Part shown: piece by piece, positions 9,294-18,009 of the stretch
Layout of the letters: each line of letters opens with the position of its first letter
Numbering within the stretch: position 1 is the first letter of the stretch
Assembly: GCA_905221605.1 (NCBI GenBank)
Contig: CAJNDS010000613.1
Span: 280,001 to 344,000, forward strand
Source: Symbiodinium natans
Lineage: Eukaryota > Sar > Dinophyceae > Suessiales > Symbiodiniaceae
Reading direction: 5' to 3'
Length of the DNA: 64,000 nucleotides
Notes under the pieces: generated by a model
Seen by the model: only the letters and a program-made list of their open reading frames with translations
The model's database searches: none
What the model was told of the DNA's origin: nothing
Position numbers and translations under genes: made by a program

Positions 9294-9391
9294 CTAGCCC
9301 AGCGGCGGATCCCAGAAACGCTCTGCGTAGGGCGGACACTTCTCGACGGCCAACTGGGCTCCTGAACTACCGGGGATGAAAAGGGACGCCG
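9294..9391 (-). CDS. Candidate 3'-terminal exon, unknown protein
   Basis: The minus strand reads ASLFIPGSSGAQLAVEKCPP, then YAERFWDPPLG, then a TAG stop (9294-9296). Strong coding composition and an in-frame stop make it a likely last exon; islands at 9642, 9832 and 10305 are candidate upstream exons. No family recognised. Confidence 0.5.
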
Positions 9392-9393
9392 TG

Positions 9394-9565
9394 GGTTTAG
9401 GGTTTAGGGTTTAGGGCTTAGGGCTTGGGCTTAGGACTTAGGGCTTAGGGCTTAGGGCGTAGGGCGTAGGGCTTAGGGCTTAGGGCTTAGGGCTTAGGGC
9501 TTAGGGCTTAGGGCTTAGGGCTTAGGGCTTAGGGCTTAGGGCTTAGGGCTTAGGGCTTAGGGTTT
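9394..9565. repeat. TTTAGGG then CTTAGGG array
   Basis: Begins with TTTAGGG and continues as about 18 CTTAGGG units (with two CGTAGGG), a homogenised variant block. Confidence 0.97.
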
Positions 9566-9641
9566 CGGGTTTCGGGTTTCGAGGGTAGGTTTTCGGGCTT
9601 CTGGTTTAGCGTTGAGGGATTAGAGGACTGCTCCTCGGAGT

Positions 9642-9717
9642 GGGTTCTGAACTTGATTCAACGCGAAACTTCCTTGAAGGAGAACGTGGCCCTCTTAACT
9701 TAGATTCCCGTCGATCT
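9642..9717 (-). CDS. Candidate exon, strand uncertain
   Basis: The minus strand reads DRRESKLRGPRSPSRKFRVE, a basic serine-rich linker-like segment. The plus strand is also open to a TAG (WVLNLIQRETSLKENVALLT). Minus is preferred because the islands on both sides are minus. Confidence 0.35.
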
Positions 9718-9831
9718 GAAAACCCTAAACCCTAAACCCTAAGCCCTAAACCCCAAACCCTAAACCCACCCTATATAAACCCTGTATAAACCCTATATGA
9801 ACCCTAAACCCTAAACCCTAAATCTGACTCG

Positions 9832-9920
9832 AGGCAGATTGTCTTTGCTCAAAGGTACGGCAAGCCTCAAGATGGAATAGGCTTGGGGCTTCGAAGGCAT
9901 CTAGTTGTTCTTCAGGGTAG
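9832..9920 (-). CDS. Candidate exon, unknown protein
   Basis: The minus strand reads PEEQLDAFEAPSLFHLEACR and continues openly (TFEQRQSAS). Acidic and coding-like, between a TTTAGGG array and CCCTAAA units. Confidence 0.5.
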
Positions 9921-10170
9921 GAGGTTTAGGGTTTAGGGTTTAGGGTTTAGGGTTTAGGGTTTAGGGTTTAGGGTTTAGGGTTTAGGGTTTAGGGTTTAGG
10001 GTTTGGATTTCGGGGTTTCCTGCTTTCCCAAAGCCCTGGGCTGCCAAACCTCCCTAACCCCCTTAGCCCCTAAACCCCTCAACCCCTAAACCCTAAACCC
10101 TAAACCCTAAACCCTAAACCCTAAACCCTAAACCCTAAACCCTAAACCCCTAAACCCTAAACCCTAAACC
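9921..10170. repeat. Head-to-head TTTAGGG and CCCTAAA arrays
   Basis: TTTAGGG at 9925-10005 and CCCTAAA at 10085-10170, facing each other across about 80 bp. Confidence 0.95.
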
Positions 10171-10304
10171 ATGCACACCGCCAAGCCCTCAACCCCATTA
10201 CCCCAAGAACCGTAATTTAACCCTAAACCCCCCAAAAAAACCAAACACCCAAAAAAACAAACCTAAGCCCTATACCCTAAACCCTCAACCCCAAACCCCC
10301 ATAC

Positions 10305-10376
10305 CCGTCCCGGGATCGGCGCGCGCGGGATCTCCGTGTTCGCGCCCAGGCTTGGGTCCGTTCTCTCCTTACAGGG
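10305..10376 (-). CDS. Candidate exon, unknown protein
   Basis: 72 nt, phase 0 at both ends: acceptor TTTGGAG, reading PCKERTDPSLGANTEIPRAP, then IPGR and a GTATG donor. Family unknown. Confidence 0.55.
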
Positions 10377-10379
10377 CTC

Positions 10380-10940
10380 CAAAGGTGGGGTTTAGGGATA
10401 GGGTTTAGGGTTAGGGTTTGGGGTTTAGGGATAGGGTTTAGGGTTTAATTTCGGGTTTGGGGTTAGAGTGTTAAATTTGGGGTTTAGGGTTTAGGGATTT
10501 AGGGCGTTTGGGGGGGGTTTGGTTTGGGGTTTAGCGTGTTGCGGTTTAGTAAAGGCCCACAACAAACCCTAAACCCCACACCAAAACCCTTGAACCCTAA
10601 CACTTAGACTCCAGACTCTGGACCCTAACCCACCGTAACCCTAAACCCTAAACCCTAAACCTTAAACCCTAAATCCTAAACCCTAAACCCTAAACAACAC
10701 CAAACCCCAGTAACCGAAACCCTAAACCTCAAAGCTCGATAGCTGCGAAGCCATGGTGCACACCAAGAGAACGGCACAGCTTGCCCTAAACCCTAAACCC
10801 TAAACCCTAAACCCTAAACCCTAAACCCTAAACCCTAAACCCTAAACCCTAAACCCTAAACCCCCCCCCCCATTGGACCGCAGCCCAGACCAAGCGTCGA
10901 GCCACCCACCCTGCATCCATCATGCACCCTTGCGTTTTGT
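10380..10940. repeat. Mixed repeat blocks with one weak island
   Basis: Degenerate TTTAGGG at 10385-10545, CCCTAAA at 10560-10695 and a pure CCCTAAA array at 10786-10862 ending in a C tract. A weak minus-strand island at about 10727-10788 (reads QAVPFSWCAPWLRSYRAL) lies between the blocks. Confidence 0.7.
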
Positions 10941-11340
10941 AGTGTGCTTCGAGTCTTTAGAGTCTTTTTATAAGTAGTTATACCGCCGTTAGACGATGGA
11001 AGCAAAATTTGCTTTAGTGGTCATTGTATGCACACATAGCACGCGCAGTGCTTTGTGTAGGGGACCAGAATGTATAAACACTGTCATAAGACTCTATTGA
11101 ACTCTATTGCATTGGTTATTAACATAGTGAAAGAGTTTTTGTACATGATGATATATATATATATAATATGTGATATGTAAAACAATGTTACAAGAACATT
11201 ATTGAACATTCCTAAATATTTCTAAATCTTGTTAAATATTATGAAATATTATTAAGAATATTCTGACGTATTATTCAAGGTTAGACATAATAAAAACAAT
11301 GTTTGAAACATATCTCCAAGCATTTTAGAATAGTTCGACC
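10941..11340. other. AT-rich spacer
   Basis: About 400 bp of markedly AT-rich sequence with a TA run at 11152-11164 and many AATATT motifs, unlike the rest of the window. No gene seen. It may mark an intergenic boundary (inference). Confidence 0.6.
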
Positions 11341-11523
11341 CCCCGCGACTAGAGCGCGCCCGAACAGGCAGTTCTAAATGCATCTGAACAAAATGCTACA
11401 CGAAATCCCTAGATTTGTAACCCCGACCAAGGAATGCAACCTCTGAGCAGCGCGCATAAAGCTGCCCGACACTGACGTCCACTCTGCTTTCGGTTCCTGG
11501 TAGGGCTCTAGGAACCTTACCCC
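11341..11523. other. Spacer without recognisable gene
   Basis: Unique sequence with no supported exon. Confidence 0.4.
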
Positions 11524-11645
11524 TTCTTGGATGTTCATGGGTACTCATAAGTAAGGTGATAAGTAGGGTAACTGTGACTATAACCTCATGTAGGGTGCTG
11601 ATAACCCTACCCTACTGAAAAGCATCCATGAACCTCCAAGTAGGC
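11524..11645. mobile_element. Inverted-repeat element, family A
   Basis: CTTGGATGTTCATGGGTACT ... GCATCCATGAACCTCCAAG form the inverted ends; the interior carries AGTAGGGTAACTGTGACTAT, the core shared with the 43163 and 43806 copies. Confidence 0.75.
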
Positions 11646-12347
11646 CCTAGGTTCTAGGATTCTTGCTGGCGTCCAAACGTCGAGGGTGAGGGCTTTGCTT
11701 TACATGCCGTGCTTCGTCGGAGTCGTGCTTGAAAAGTGGGCCTGCGGGTTAGCCTGGGAGCAAAACTCCTAACCCAAGACTCCAGGCCCAGAGTCAGAGA
11801 ACTGGGAGCTCTTACACCCCTACACCCCACCCCCCCCCCCCCCCCCGAAGAAGCCAGACCCCTGAATCGCTTGGCCCCCAGTAGAGCCTGAATCCTAAAC
11901 CGCTTTGGGCGTTCTATCGGTGGTTTTGGGGTTAGGGGGATTAGGGTTTAGGGTTCTGTGTTTCACCCTAAGGCCCAAACGCTCGGATTCCCATGGCCCT
12001 CAGCCCTGAAAGCATAGCTTGGCACAGCAACGCACCCCAATGGACTTGGTTCAGCTTGGTTGAACACATGGTATCAGTGCTGTCAGTTGCCGAGGAGGCC
12101 TGGAAGCTTGGTATGAGGGCCACAACTTCTGCGGATGCTGAAGGTGTGCTTGCATGTGGGTGTAGGGTCTTAAGCTTAGCATTAAGCTCACGGTTTGGAA
12201 TTCTCCAGAGAGCTTACCTCAAGAACCCTAATCTTAGAAGGGTTTGGCTTGAAAACACGCCTTTCTGGCTTCATAAGGTAGGGGCGATTTGCAATTAGTG
12301 TGGGCGTGGGTTTAGGGTGACGGGCTTTCTTCATGGAAGCCGCGTCA
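11646..12347. other. Spacer with an uncertain plus-strand open frame
   Basis: A C tract at about 11830-11846. A plus-strand frame of 101 codons from an ATG at 11993 is open to 12298 but shows no domain, and parts have repeat-like content. Not called as a gene. Confidence 0.4.
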
Positions 12348-12440
12348 TAGAAGCTGTAAACGCAGAAACATGCCGGTGCGCACCAACGCTGGCCCACAGG
12401 CCTGCTGGCTGACGCAAAGACCCGGAACGCGGAAGGCCCT
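12348..12440 (-). CDS. Candidate terminal exon, unknown protein
   Basis: The minus strand reads GLCVSQQACGPALVRTGMFL and ends at a TGA near 12349. Coding-like composition; it abuts a CCCTAAA array. Confidence 0.4.
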
Positions 12441-12567
12441 AAACCCTAAACCCTAAACCCTAAACCCTAAACCCTAAACCCTAAACCCTAAACCCTAAAC
12501 CCTAAACCCTAAACCCTAAACCCTAAACCCTAAACCCCTAAACCCCTAAACCCCTAAACCCTAAACA
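12436..12567. repeat. CCCTAAA array
   Basis: About 18 units, the last few as CCCCTAAA. Confidence 0.97.
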
Positions 12568-14087
12568 AGGGTGGCGGCGTGTCGAGGCCTCTGAGGAGGG
12601 AGGGGTGTTTGATGTTCAGGTGCGTGGACTTCTGGGTAGGGCATGACTGGACAGAGAGCTTGGGTGCTTTTCAGTAGGGTTCTAGGTGGGGTAACAATAT
12701 CGGGTACTTAAAAACTTCACTTCTGAAGCACCCATGAACATAACCCTAAAACCTAGACTAAAAAATTCTAAGCACTAAACCCTAAACCCTAAGCCCTAAA
12801 CCCTATCCCTACAGACCTTCAAGTAGGGCTGATCCACGGCCGACAAGGAAGCGAAAGCCCACACCCGAAGGTAACAGAAGGGTTCAGGGTTTAGGGTTTG
12901 GGGTTTAGGCTCGATAGGGTTTCGGATTTAGGGTTTAGGGTGTTAGGGTATAGGTTTTAGGGTTTAGGGTTTAGGGTATAAGGTTTAGGGTTTAGGGTTT
13001 AGGGCTGAGGGTTTAGGGTTTAGGGCGTCTTGCTGCGCACCGGCAGTAGGTGCCATGTGTTAATGGCGCCCCGACACACCCAGGGGGTGTGGGGGGGCGG
13101 CATGTCACGCGAAGGCATCTGTTGTCAATGTCATCCAACAATTTCATTGGTGCTAGGTTCTTTCTCCCGCCCGCTGTGAGCTTTCACAGGCCACCACCCA
13201 AACCACTGCCTTTTAGGGCTGTCGCCCTCAATTCCCACCATTGCTTTCCCTACAAAGGTGTGGTGAAGGTAGCGGGGCGGGGGGTCAGGTAAGGGAGAGC
13301 ACAGGAAGGGCCAGAAGCTGGGGCTAGAAAAGGGTGGGTACGGCCTAAGCAGGCCAGGGTGGGAATTTAGGGTTTAGGGTTTAGGGTTTAGCGTTTAGGG
13401 TTTGGGGTTTAGGGTTTAGGGTCTAGGGTTTAGGGTTTGCTGTGATATGGCGCAGAAGCTGTGAAGGCTTGGATGCAGACTAGCTCCGAAAGAATCTACA
13501 AGAGCAGCTATGGCCCAGTTGGAACGCGCTGTTTCAAAGGGCAACTCCACCCCCAACCCATTCCTTTGGAGGGTTTAGGGTTTAGTTTAATTAGGGTATA
13601 GGGTTTAGGGTTTAGGGTTTCGGGTGTAGGGTTGAGGGTTTGGGGTGTAGTAGGGTTTAGGGTGCAGGGCCCCAGGCTCAAGTCTGCAACCCTGTATTGC
13701 GAAACACTATGTCGAATCTCCAAACCCCAAAACCCTGAGCCATGCATTTATCTGTCCCAGACCTTACGCCTCCGACAGATATCTATATATATATATATTA
13801 TGTATATATCTCATCCTACATTATATATGTATATATCTCATCCTACATAATAACATACATATATATATATATACGTATATACACTTTTGAAAACCTGAGC
13901 CCTTATCCTCCAAACAAAGCATCCTCTCAAACCCTGGACCCTGAAACTCCCAAAGGCAGGGTTTAGGGTTTAGGGTTTAGGGTTTAGGGTTTAGGGTTTA
14001 GGGTTTAGGGTTTAGGTTTTAGGGTTTAGGGTTTTAGTGTTTAGGGTTAGGGTTTGGGGTTTCGGGTTTCGGGTTTCGGGTTTAGGG
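12568..14087. other. Mixed repeats and spacer, no firm gene
   Basis: Holds a possible minus-strand start island at about 12571-12645 (reads MPYPEVHAPEHQTPLPPQRP), a degenerate family A element at about 12665-12835, TTTAGGG at 12880-13025, 13365-13440, 13570-13660 and 13955-14085, and a TA microsatellite at 13780-13875. Open frames at 13050-13292 and 13632-13850 have no recognisable domain. Confidence 0.45.
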
Positions 14088-14188
14088 TTAAGCTGACCAT
14101 CGCACCCCGCCTGCAAAGGGCCCCTGAGGACGCCAAGAGGTGGTGGGCTCGGCAGTGGCAAAGATCCGGGGGTCCACCTCACCCACCT
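14088..14188 (-). CDS. Candidate 3'-terminal exon, strand fairly clear
   Basis: The minus strand reads EVDPRIFATAEPTTSWRPQG and on to a TAA stop (14088-14090). The plus strand is also open, but the minus reading has an in-frame stop and matches the direction of neighbours. Confidence 0.45.
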
Positions 14189-15199
14189 CCAACAAAATTT
14201 TGGTTTTAAGATTGAGGGTTTAGGGTTTAGGTTAGGGTTTAGGGTTTAGGGATTTTGGGGGTTTTCTTTGGAGGGTTTACGGGGCTTGGGGGGGCTTAGA
14301 CATGGGTGTGATATGGGACTTGGGATATACCCTAAACCCTAAGTTCGAACTTCTAGCTTAGAGCTCAAGGCTTGGGTCAAAGACTTCCATATACCCTAAA
14401 CCCTAAACCCTAAACCCTAACCCCCAAACCCTAAACCCTAAACCCTAAGCCCTGAAGCCCCTAAACCCTTTTCCACATACTTGGAGGCTCATGACTGGCA
14501 GGGCCCCTTGATTTAGCAACGCCCGAGATCCTGGCCTTAAGCCCTAAACCCTATAAACACGAAATCCTAAACCCTAAACCCTGAACACGAAATCCTAGAC
14601 CCTAAGCCCTAAACTCTCGAACCGAGATAGCTCGCGATGCCTCCTGGCCCAACCTCTGAACCTCTACAAACCACACTGGACCCACACTCCTAAACGTTTT
14701 GCGAACTTTAGGGTGCAAAAGGGTTGCTACGGTTTAGGGTTTTGGGCTTGTAAGTTTTGATGAAAGTAAGGGTTCAGAATCTGTATGGTATAGGGTTGAA
14801 GGTGAGGCCAAAAGGAAGACACGATGATGACTTGACTTTGATGGTGTGGGAACGCGTTCTTTAAAGTGTGGTTATAATTCTTGCTACCCAAAAAAGGGTC
14901 CTTGACAATCGTTTTGCAACTCTTCGATCGCATGTTGCGAAGTCGTCCAACAGCTGAAGCATGACCACGGAAGCCGAAACACCCACTGGTTACGGTCCAG
15001 GGTTCAGGGTCCAGGGTTTAAAAAGGAAGCCTGAAACCCGAAACCAAGCCTTTGAGCTGAAAACACAACGAAAACACACTAAACCACCACCCCTACCCTG
15101 TATAGCCTCCACCCACCTGCAACCCTAAGCCCTAAATCCCCAAATCAGTGAGCTCAAAACTCCCAACCCCTAAACCCCAAACCCCTTCCTGGTTCCTAG
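14189..15199. other. Spacer with short repeat blocks, no supported gene
   Basis: TTTAGGG at 14216-14250 and CCCTAAA at 14394-14465 and 14540-14580. The rest (14470-15190) is unique with long minus frames but no convincing exon or domain. Confidence 0.45.
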
Positions 15200-15275
15200 T
15201 TTTCGAGCTGAACTCTGTACCGCCACATCAGCCCAGGGGGATAAGCCGGCAACGCAAGGGACGAGCGCACCCTGA
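15200..15275 (-). CDS. Exon-like island, strand unresolved
   Basis: The minus strand reads ALVPCVAGLSPWADVA before a GTACAG donor. The plus strand reads FRAELCTATSAQGDKPATQG and then a stop. Both are plausible; minus is listed because it offers a donor and agrees with the neighbours. Confidence 0.3.
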
Positions 15276-15283
15276 ACCCCTGA

Positions 15284-15445
15284 AACCCTAAACCCTAAAC
15301 CCTAAACCCTAAACCCTAAACCCTAAACCCTAAACCCTAAACCCTAAACCCTAAACCCTAAACCCTAAACCCTACCTAAACCCTAAACCCTAAACCCTAA
15401 ACCCCAAACCCCAAACCCCAAACCCCAAACACCAAACACCAAACA
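15284..15445. repeat. CCCTAAA then CCCCAAA/CACCAAA array
   Basis: A clean CCCTAAA array that grades into CCCCAAA and CACCAAA variants. Confidence 0.95.
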
Positions 15446-15492
15446 CCAAACCCCAAACCTGCCCAAGCCCCCCAAACCCTTCCCTCCACACC

Positions 15493-15577
15493 CACCTCGG
15501 GCTCAAAGGTCCCCTAAACCCTAAACCCTAAACCCTAAACCCTAAACCCCAAACCACCAACCTCGGGCTCGAAGGTC
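15493..15577. repeat. Duplicated exon edge flanking a CCCTAAA block
   Basis: A 19-20 bp segment ACCTCGGGCTC(A/G)AAGGTC is present at 15494-15511 and 15559-15577 with CCCTAAA units between. The second copy is the 3' edge and donor of the exon at 15562-15652, so the exon edge was duplicated around a telomere-type block. Confidence 0.8.
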
Positions 15578-15652
15578 GGTGGGCTGGTCGGGGGCGAGGG
15601 CGGCGCCGCTGTGTTCGGGATTCTGAACGAATCCTGCGCCCGGCTTCTCCGA
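15562..15652 (-). CDS. Candidate exon, unknown protein
   Basis: The minus strand reads GFVQNPEHSGAALAPDQPTD, then LRAR, then a GTTGGTGG donor after CCCGAG. Open for 30 codons with coding-like composition. A second copy of its donor edge lies about 65 bp downstream, so the true splice site could be either one. Confidence 0.55.
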
Positions 15653-15654
15653 GG

Positions 15655-15735
15655 GTATTATTATTACTACTATTATTATACTATTACAGTATTATAGATA
15701 TGTGTATATATATATATATATGTATGTTGTATGTA
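15655..15735. repeat. ATT/TA microsatellite
   Basis: ATT-type and TA simple repeats followed by G-rich tracts at 15768-15912. Confidence 0.9.
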
Positions 15736-15990
15736 CTTATTTACTTTTATTTGTTTCTTTTTTTCGGAGGGGGGGGAGGGTTTAGGGTGTAGGGTTGAGG
15801 GTTTAGGGTGTAGGGTTCAGGGTTTATGGCTCCGTGGGGTGAAAGGGGTGATATTCAGAGTATGGAATGGGGGGGGGGAGGGGGGGGGGAGGGGGGGGGG
15901 AGGGGGGGGGGAGCTTGAGCCAGAAAAAAAGAGCTATTTGGGTTCAGGGCTTAGGGCTTGCGAAGAGGTCCCGCTTCTAAGCTTGCTGAC

Positions 15991-16062
15991 CTTGCGAAAC
16001 TTGGGTCGAAATGCCACGTGGATGTTCATGATACAGGCCACACAGTACCAAGGAAAGTCCAT
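15991..16062 (-). CDS. Candidate first exon
   Basis: An ATG at 16062 opens 24 codons (contains WYCVACIMNIHVAFRPKFRK) ending exactly at CGCAAG|GTCAGC, a plausible GT donor in phase 0. No family recognised. Confidence 0.45.
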
Positions 16063-16830
16063 AAGTTAGAGAGCCCTTACAAAATAGAGCCATGTGTTGG
16101 GACTTGCTTGTGATGAGGTTCTAGCTACAGATATCCCTGGGTTAGGCGTTAAGCCCTAAGCCCTAAACACCCAAAAAAAACAAACTGTAAAAGCCCTAAA
16201 CCCTAAACCCCAAACACCATACCCTAAACCCTAGACAACGTACCAGGACGCTGCAAGTATCCGTGAACTTCGTGGTCGACACACACAACACCTCAAGGCT
16301 TCCCCTAAGTTCTTAGGGGTTTAGTGTTTAGGGTTTAGGGTTTAGGGTTTAGGGGTTAGGGGTTGGCTTAGGCACCTGATTAGCTACAGAACCCTGAATC
16401 CCGAACGAAACCCCCTTACGCCTTATGCGATCCTTCAAGACCCTCAGTCCCTAGTTAGATTCCCGTCTTAAACGTTTAAGGCCCTAGTTCCCCAATACAC
16501 TACAAAGAACCAGTAAGGACAGGGCCGCACGTGGCACATTACCCGGCCTCATTGGAGGAGACCACCTGGAAAGTTAGGAACTTCAAGGGTTTAGAGTATG
16601 GGGTTTTAGGGTTCAGGGTTTAGGGTGCTTTAGGGTTTGGGATTTAGGGTTGAAAATACAGGGTTTCGGGCTTAGGAACTGCAGGAGGTCAGTGTGCTCA
16701 GGTGCTTGAGAGGTCTGCCAAACCCTGAAGCCATGAAATGCCCACGACTCGCTCTCCCCTGAAGCCCTGAACCCTAAACCCCTGAACCCCCTACAAGTTT
16801 AGGATGCAAGGTTCAGGGATTCAGGTTTAA
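16063..16830. other. Spacer with small repeat blocks, no supported gene
   Basis: CCCTAAA at about 16195-16235, TTTAGGG at 16317-16360 and degenerate repeats at 16590-16650. No convincing exon. Confidence 0.45.
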
Positions 16831-16906
16831 GGGAGCTGCAAAGTCCGATGAGGACCATGCTGCCTGAGTTTCCCAAGGAGAAAGTGTCGCGTTGGTGGGT
16901 TTCTTG
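16831..16906 (-). CDS. Candidate exon, unknown protein
   Basis: Acceptor GTTCAAG, reading KPTNATLSPWETQAAWSSSD and then FAAP. Coding-like composition on the minus strand; no family. Confidence 0.45.
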
Positions 16907-17068
16907 AACTCTTCCGGGCTTTAGGTGCTTTAGGGCCTCAGGGGCTTAGGGCTTGCGGTACCCAGAATAGCTGAGGTACCCTAAACACTAGACCCTAACC
17001 CTAAACCCTAGGCCCTAAACCGTAAACCCTGAGCCTACTCCTGGTTTAGGGTTTGAGGCTTTGGGGCT

Positions 17069-17126
17069 ATAGTGCCCGAAGAGGCTAAAGGCGACCTACT
17101 CATTCCAAGTAGCTCAAGGGTTGGGT
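17069..17126 (-). CDS. Candidate exon, unknown protein
   Basis: The minus strand reads LELLGMSRSPLASSGTIA next to a long TTTAGGG/TTGAGGG array. Short; no family. Confidence 0.35.
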
Positions 17127-17161
17127 TTAGGGTTTAGGGTTTAGGGTTTAGGGTTTAGGGT

Positions 17162-17235
<74 letters not shown>

Positions 17236-17245
17236 GGTTGCGGGT

Positions 17246-17312
<67 letters not shown>

Positions 17313-17342
17313 GGTTTAGGGTTTAGGGTTTAGGGTTTAGGG
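17127..17342. repeat. TTTAGGG array with a homogenised TTGAGGG core
   Basis: TTTAGGG at both ends enclosing about 22 TTGAGGG units (17160-17315). The variant spread only inside the block, which indicates local slippage or conversion. Confidence 0.97.
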
Positions 17343-17355
17343 GGTAAGCTAAGAC

Positions 17356-17481
17356 AGAAGTGTGGAGTTTGAGTTTCAGTTGAAAGCTCAGGGTATAGGG
17401 ACTCACTGCACCGCCCGCGTCGCTTTTCAACCTGCTGAAGGTCTGCAGAGTCGTGCCCTAACTGCTTGGAGTCAAGAATGG
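17356..17481 (-). CDS. Candidate exon, unknown protein
   Basis: Acceptor CCCTCAG at 17482, then 126 nt open on the minus strand (contains SKQLGHDSADLQQVEKRRGR and SESLYPELSTETQTP), ending at a possible GTCTTAG donor. Charged coding-type composition. The plus strand is also open, but the minus reading is richer in charged residues and agrees with neighbours. Confidence 0.5.
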
Positions 17482-17768
17482 CTGAGGGTTGGAGGCTCAG
17501 GGCACAGGGTTCGGCGACCCCTGAACCCTGAAACCCCTCAAAACACCCGAGCGACCCTAAGAAGCCCGCAAGAAGCCCGACAAATCAGTAACTTGTCAGG
17601 TATAGTTAACTATAGGGCTCACGTTGAACACAAAAACCCGAAAGCCGAAACCCTAAACCGTAAAGCCGAAACCCTAAACCCTAAACCCTGTAAACCCTAA
17701 ACCTTAAACCCTAAACCCTAAACCCTAAACCCGAATCCCTAAACCCGAAACCCTAAACCCTGGATGGC

Positions 17769-17846
17769 TCAGACCTTCACCTTCCTGAGCACCGTCATCA
17801 GGTCCTTGGCGAGGGCCTGCCGCACACGCTGGTCGCTCACGCAGTC
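17769..17846 (-). CDS. PPR gene, last exon
   Basis: Acceptor CAGCCAAG then 26 codons ending at TGA: the product contains DQRVRQALAKDLMTVLRKVK, a charged terminal helix. Phase 0 start. Its assignment to the PPR gene rests on position and direction only. Confidence 0.6.
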   Translation of the reverse strand, partial: DCVSDQRVRQALAKDLMTVLRKVKV

Positions 17847-17968
17847 CTTGGCTGGGGTTTTTGGGGCTTTTGGGGTTTTTTGGGTTTTTGGGAATTTGGG
17901 TGGTTTGGTGTTTGGGGTTTGGGGTTTGGGGTTTGGGGTTTGGGGTTTGGGGTTTGGGGTTTTTGTTT

Positions 17969-18009
<41 letters not shown>

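Noticed and set aside
10743-10790. Plus-strand ATG frame resembling a histone H3 start (MVHTKRTAQLA)
   Set aside because: Only a few residues match, and the frame runs straight into a CCCTAAA array.
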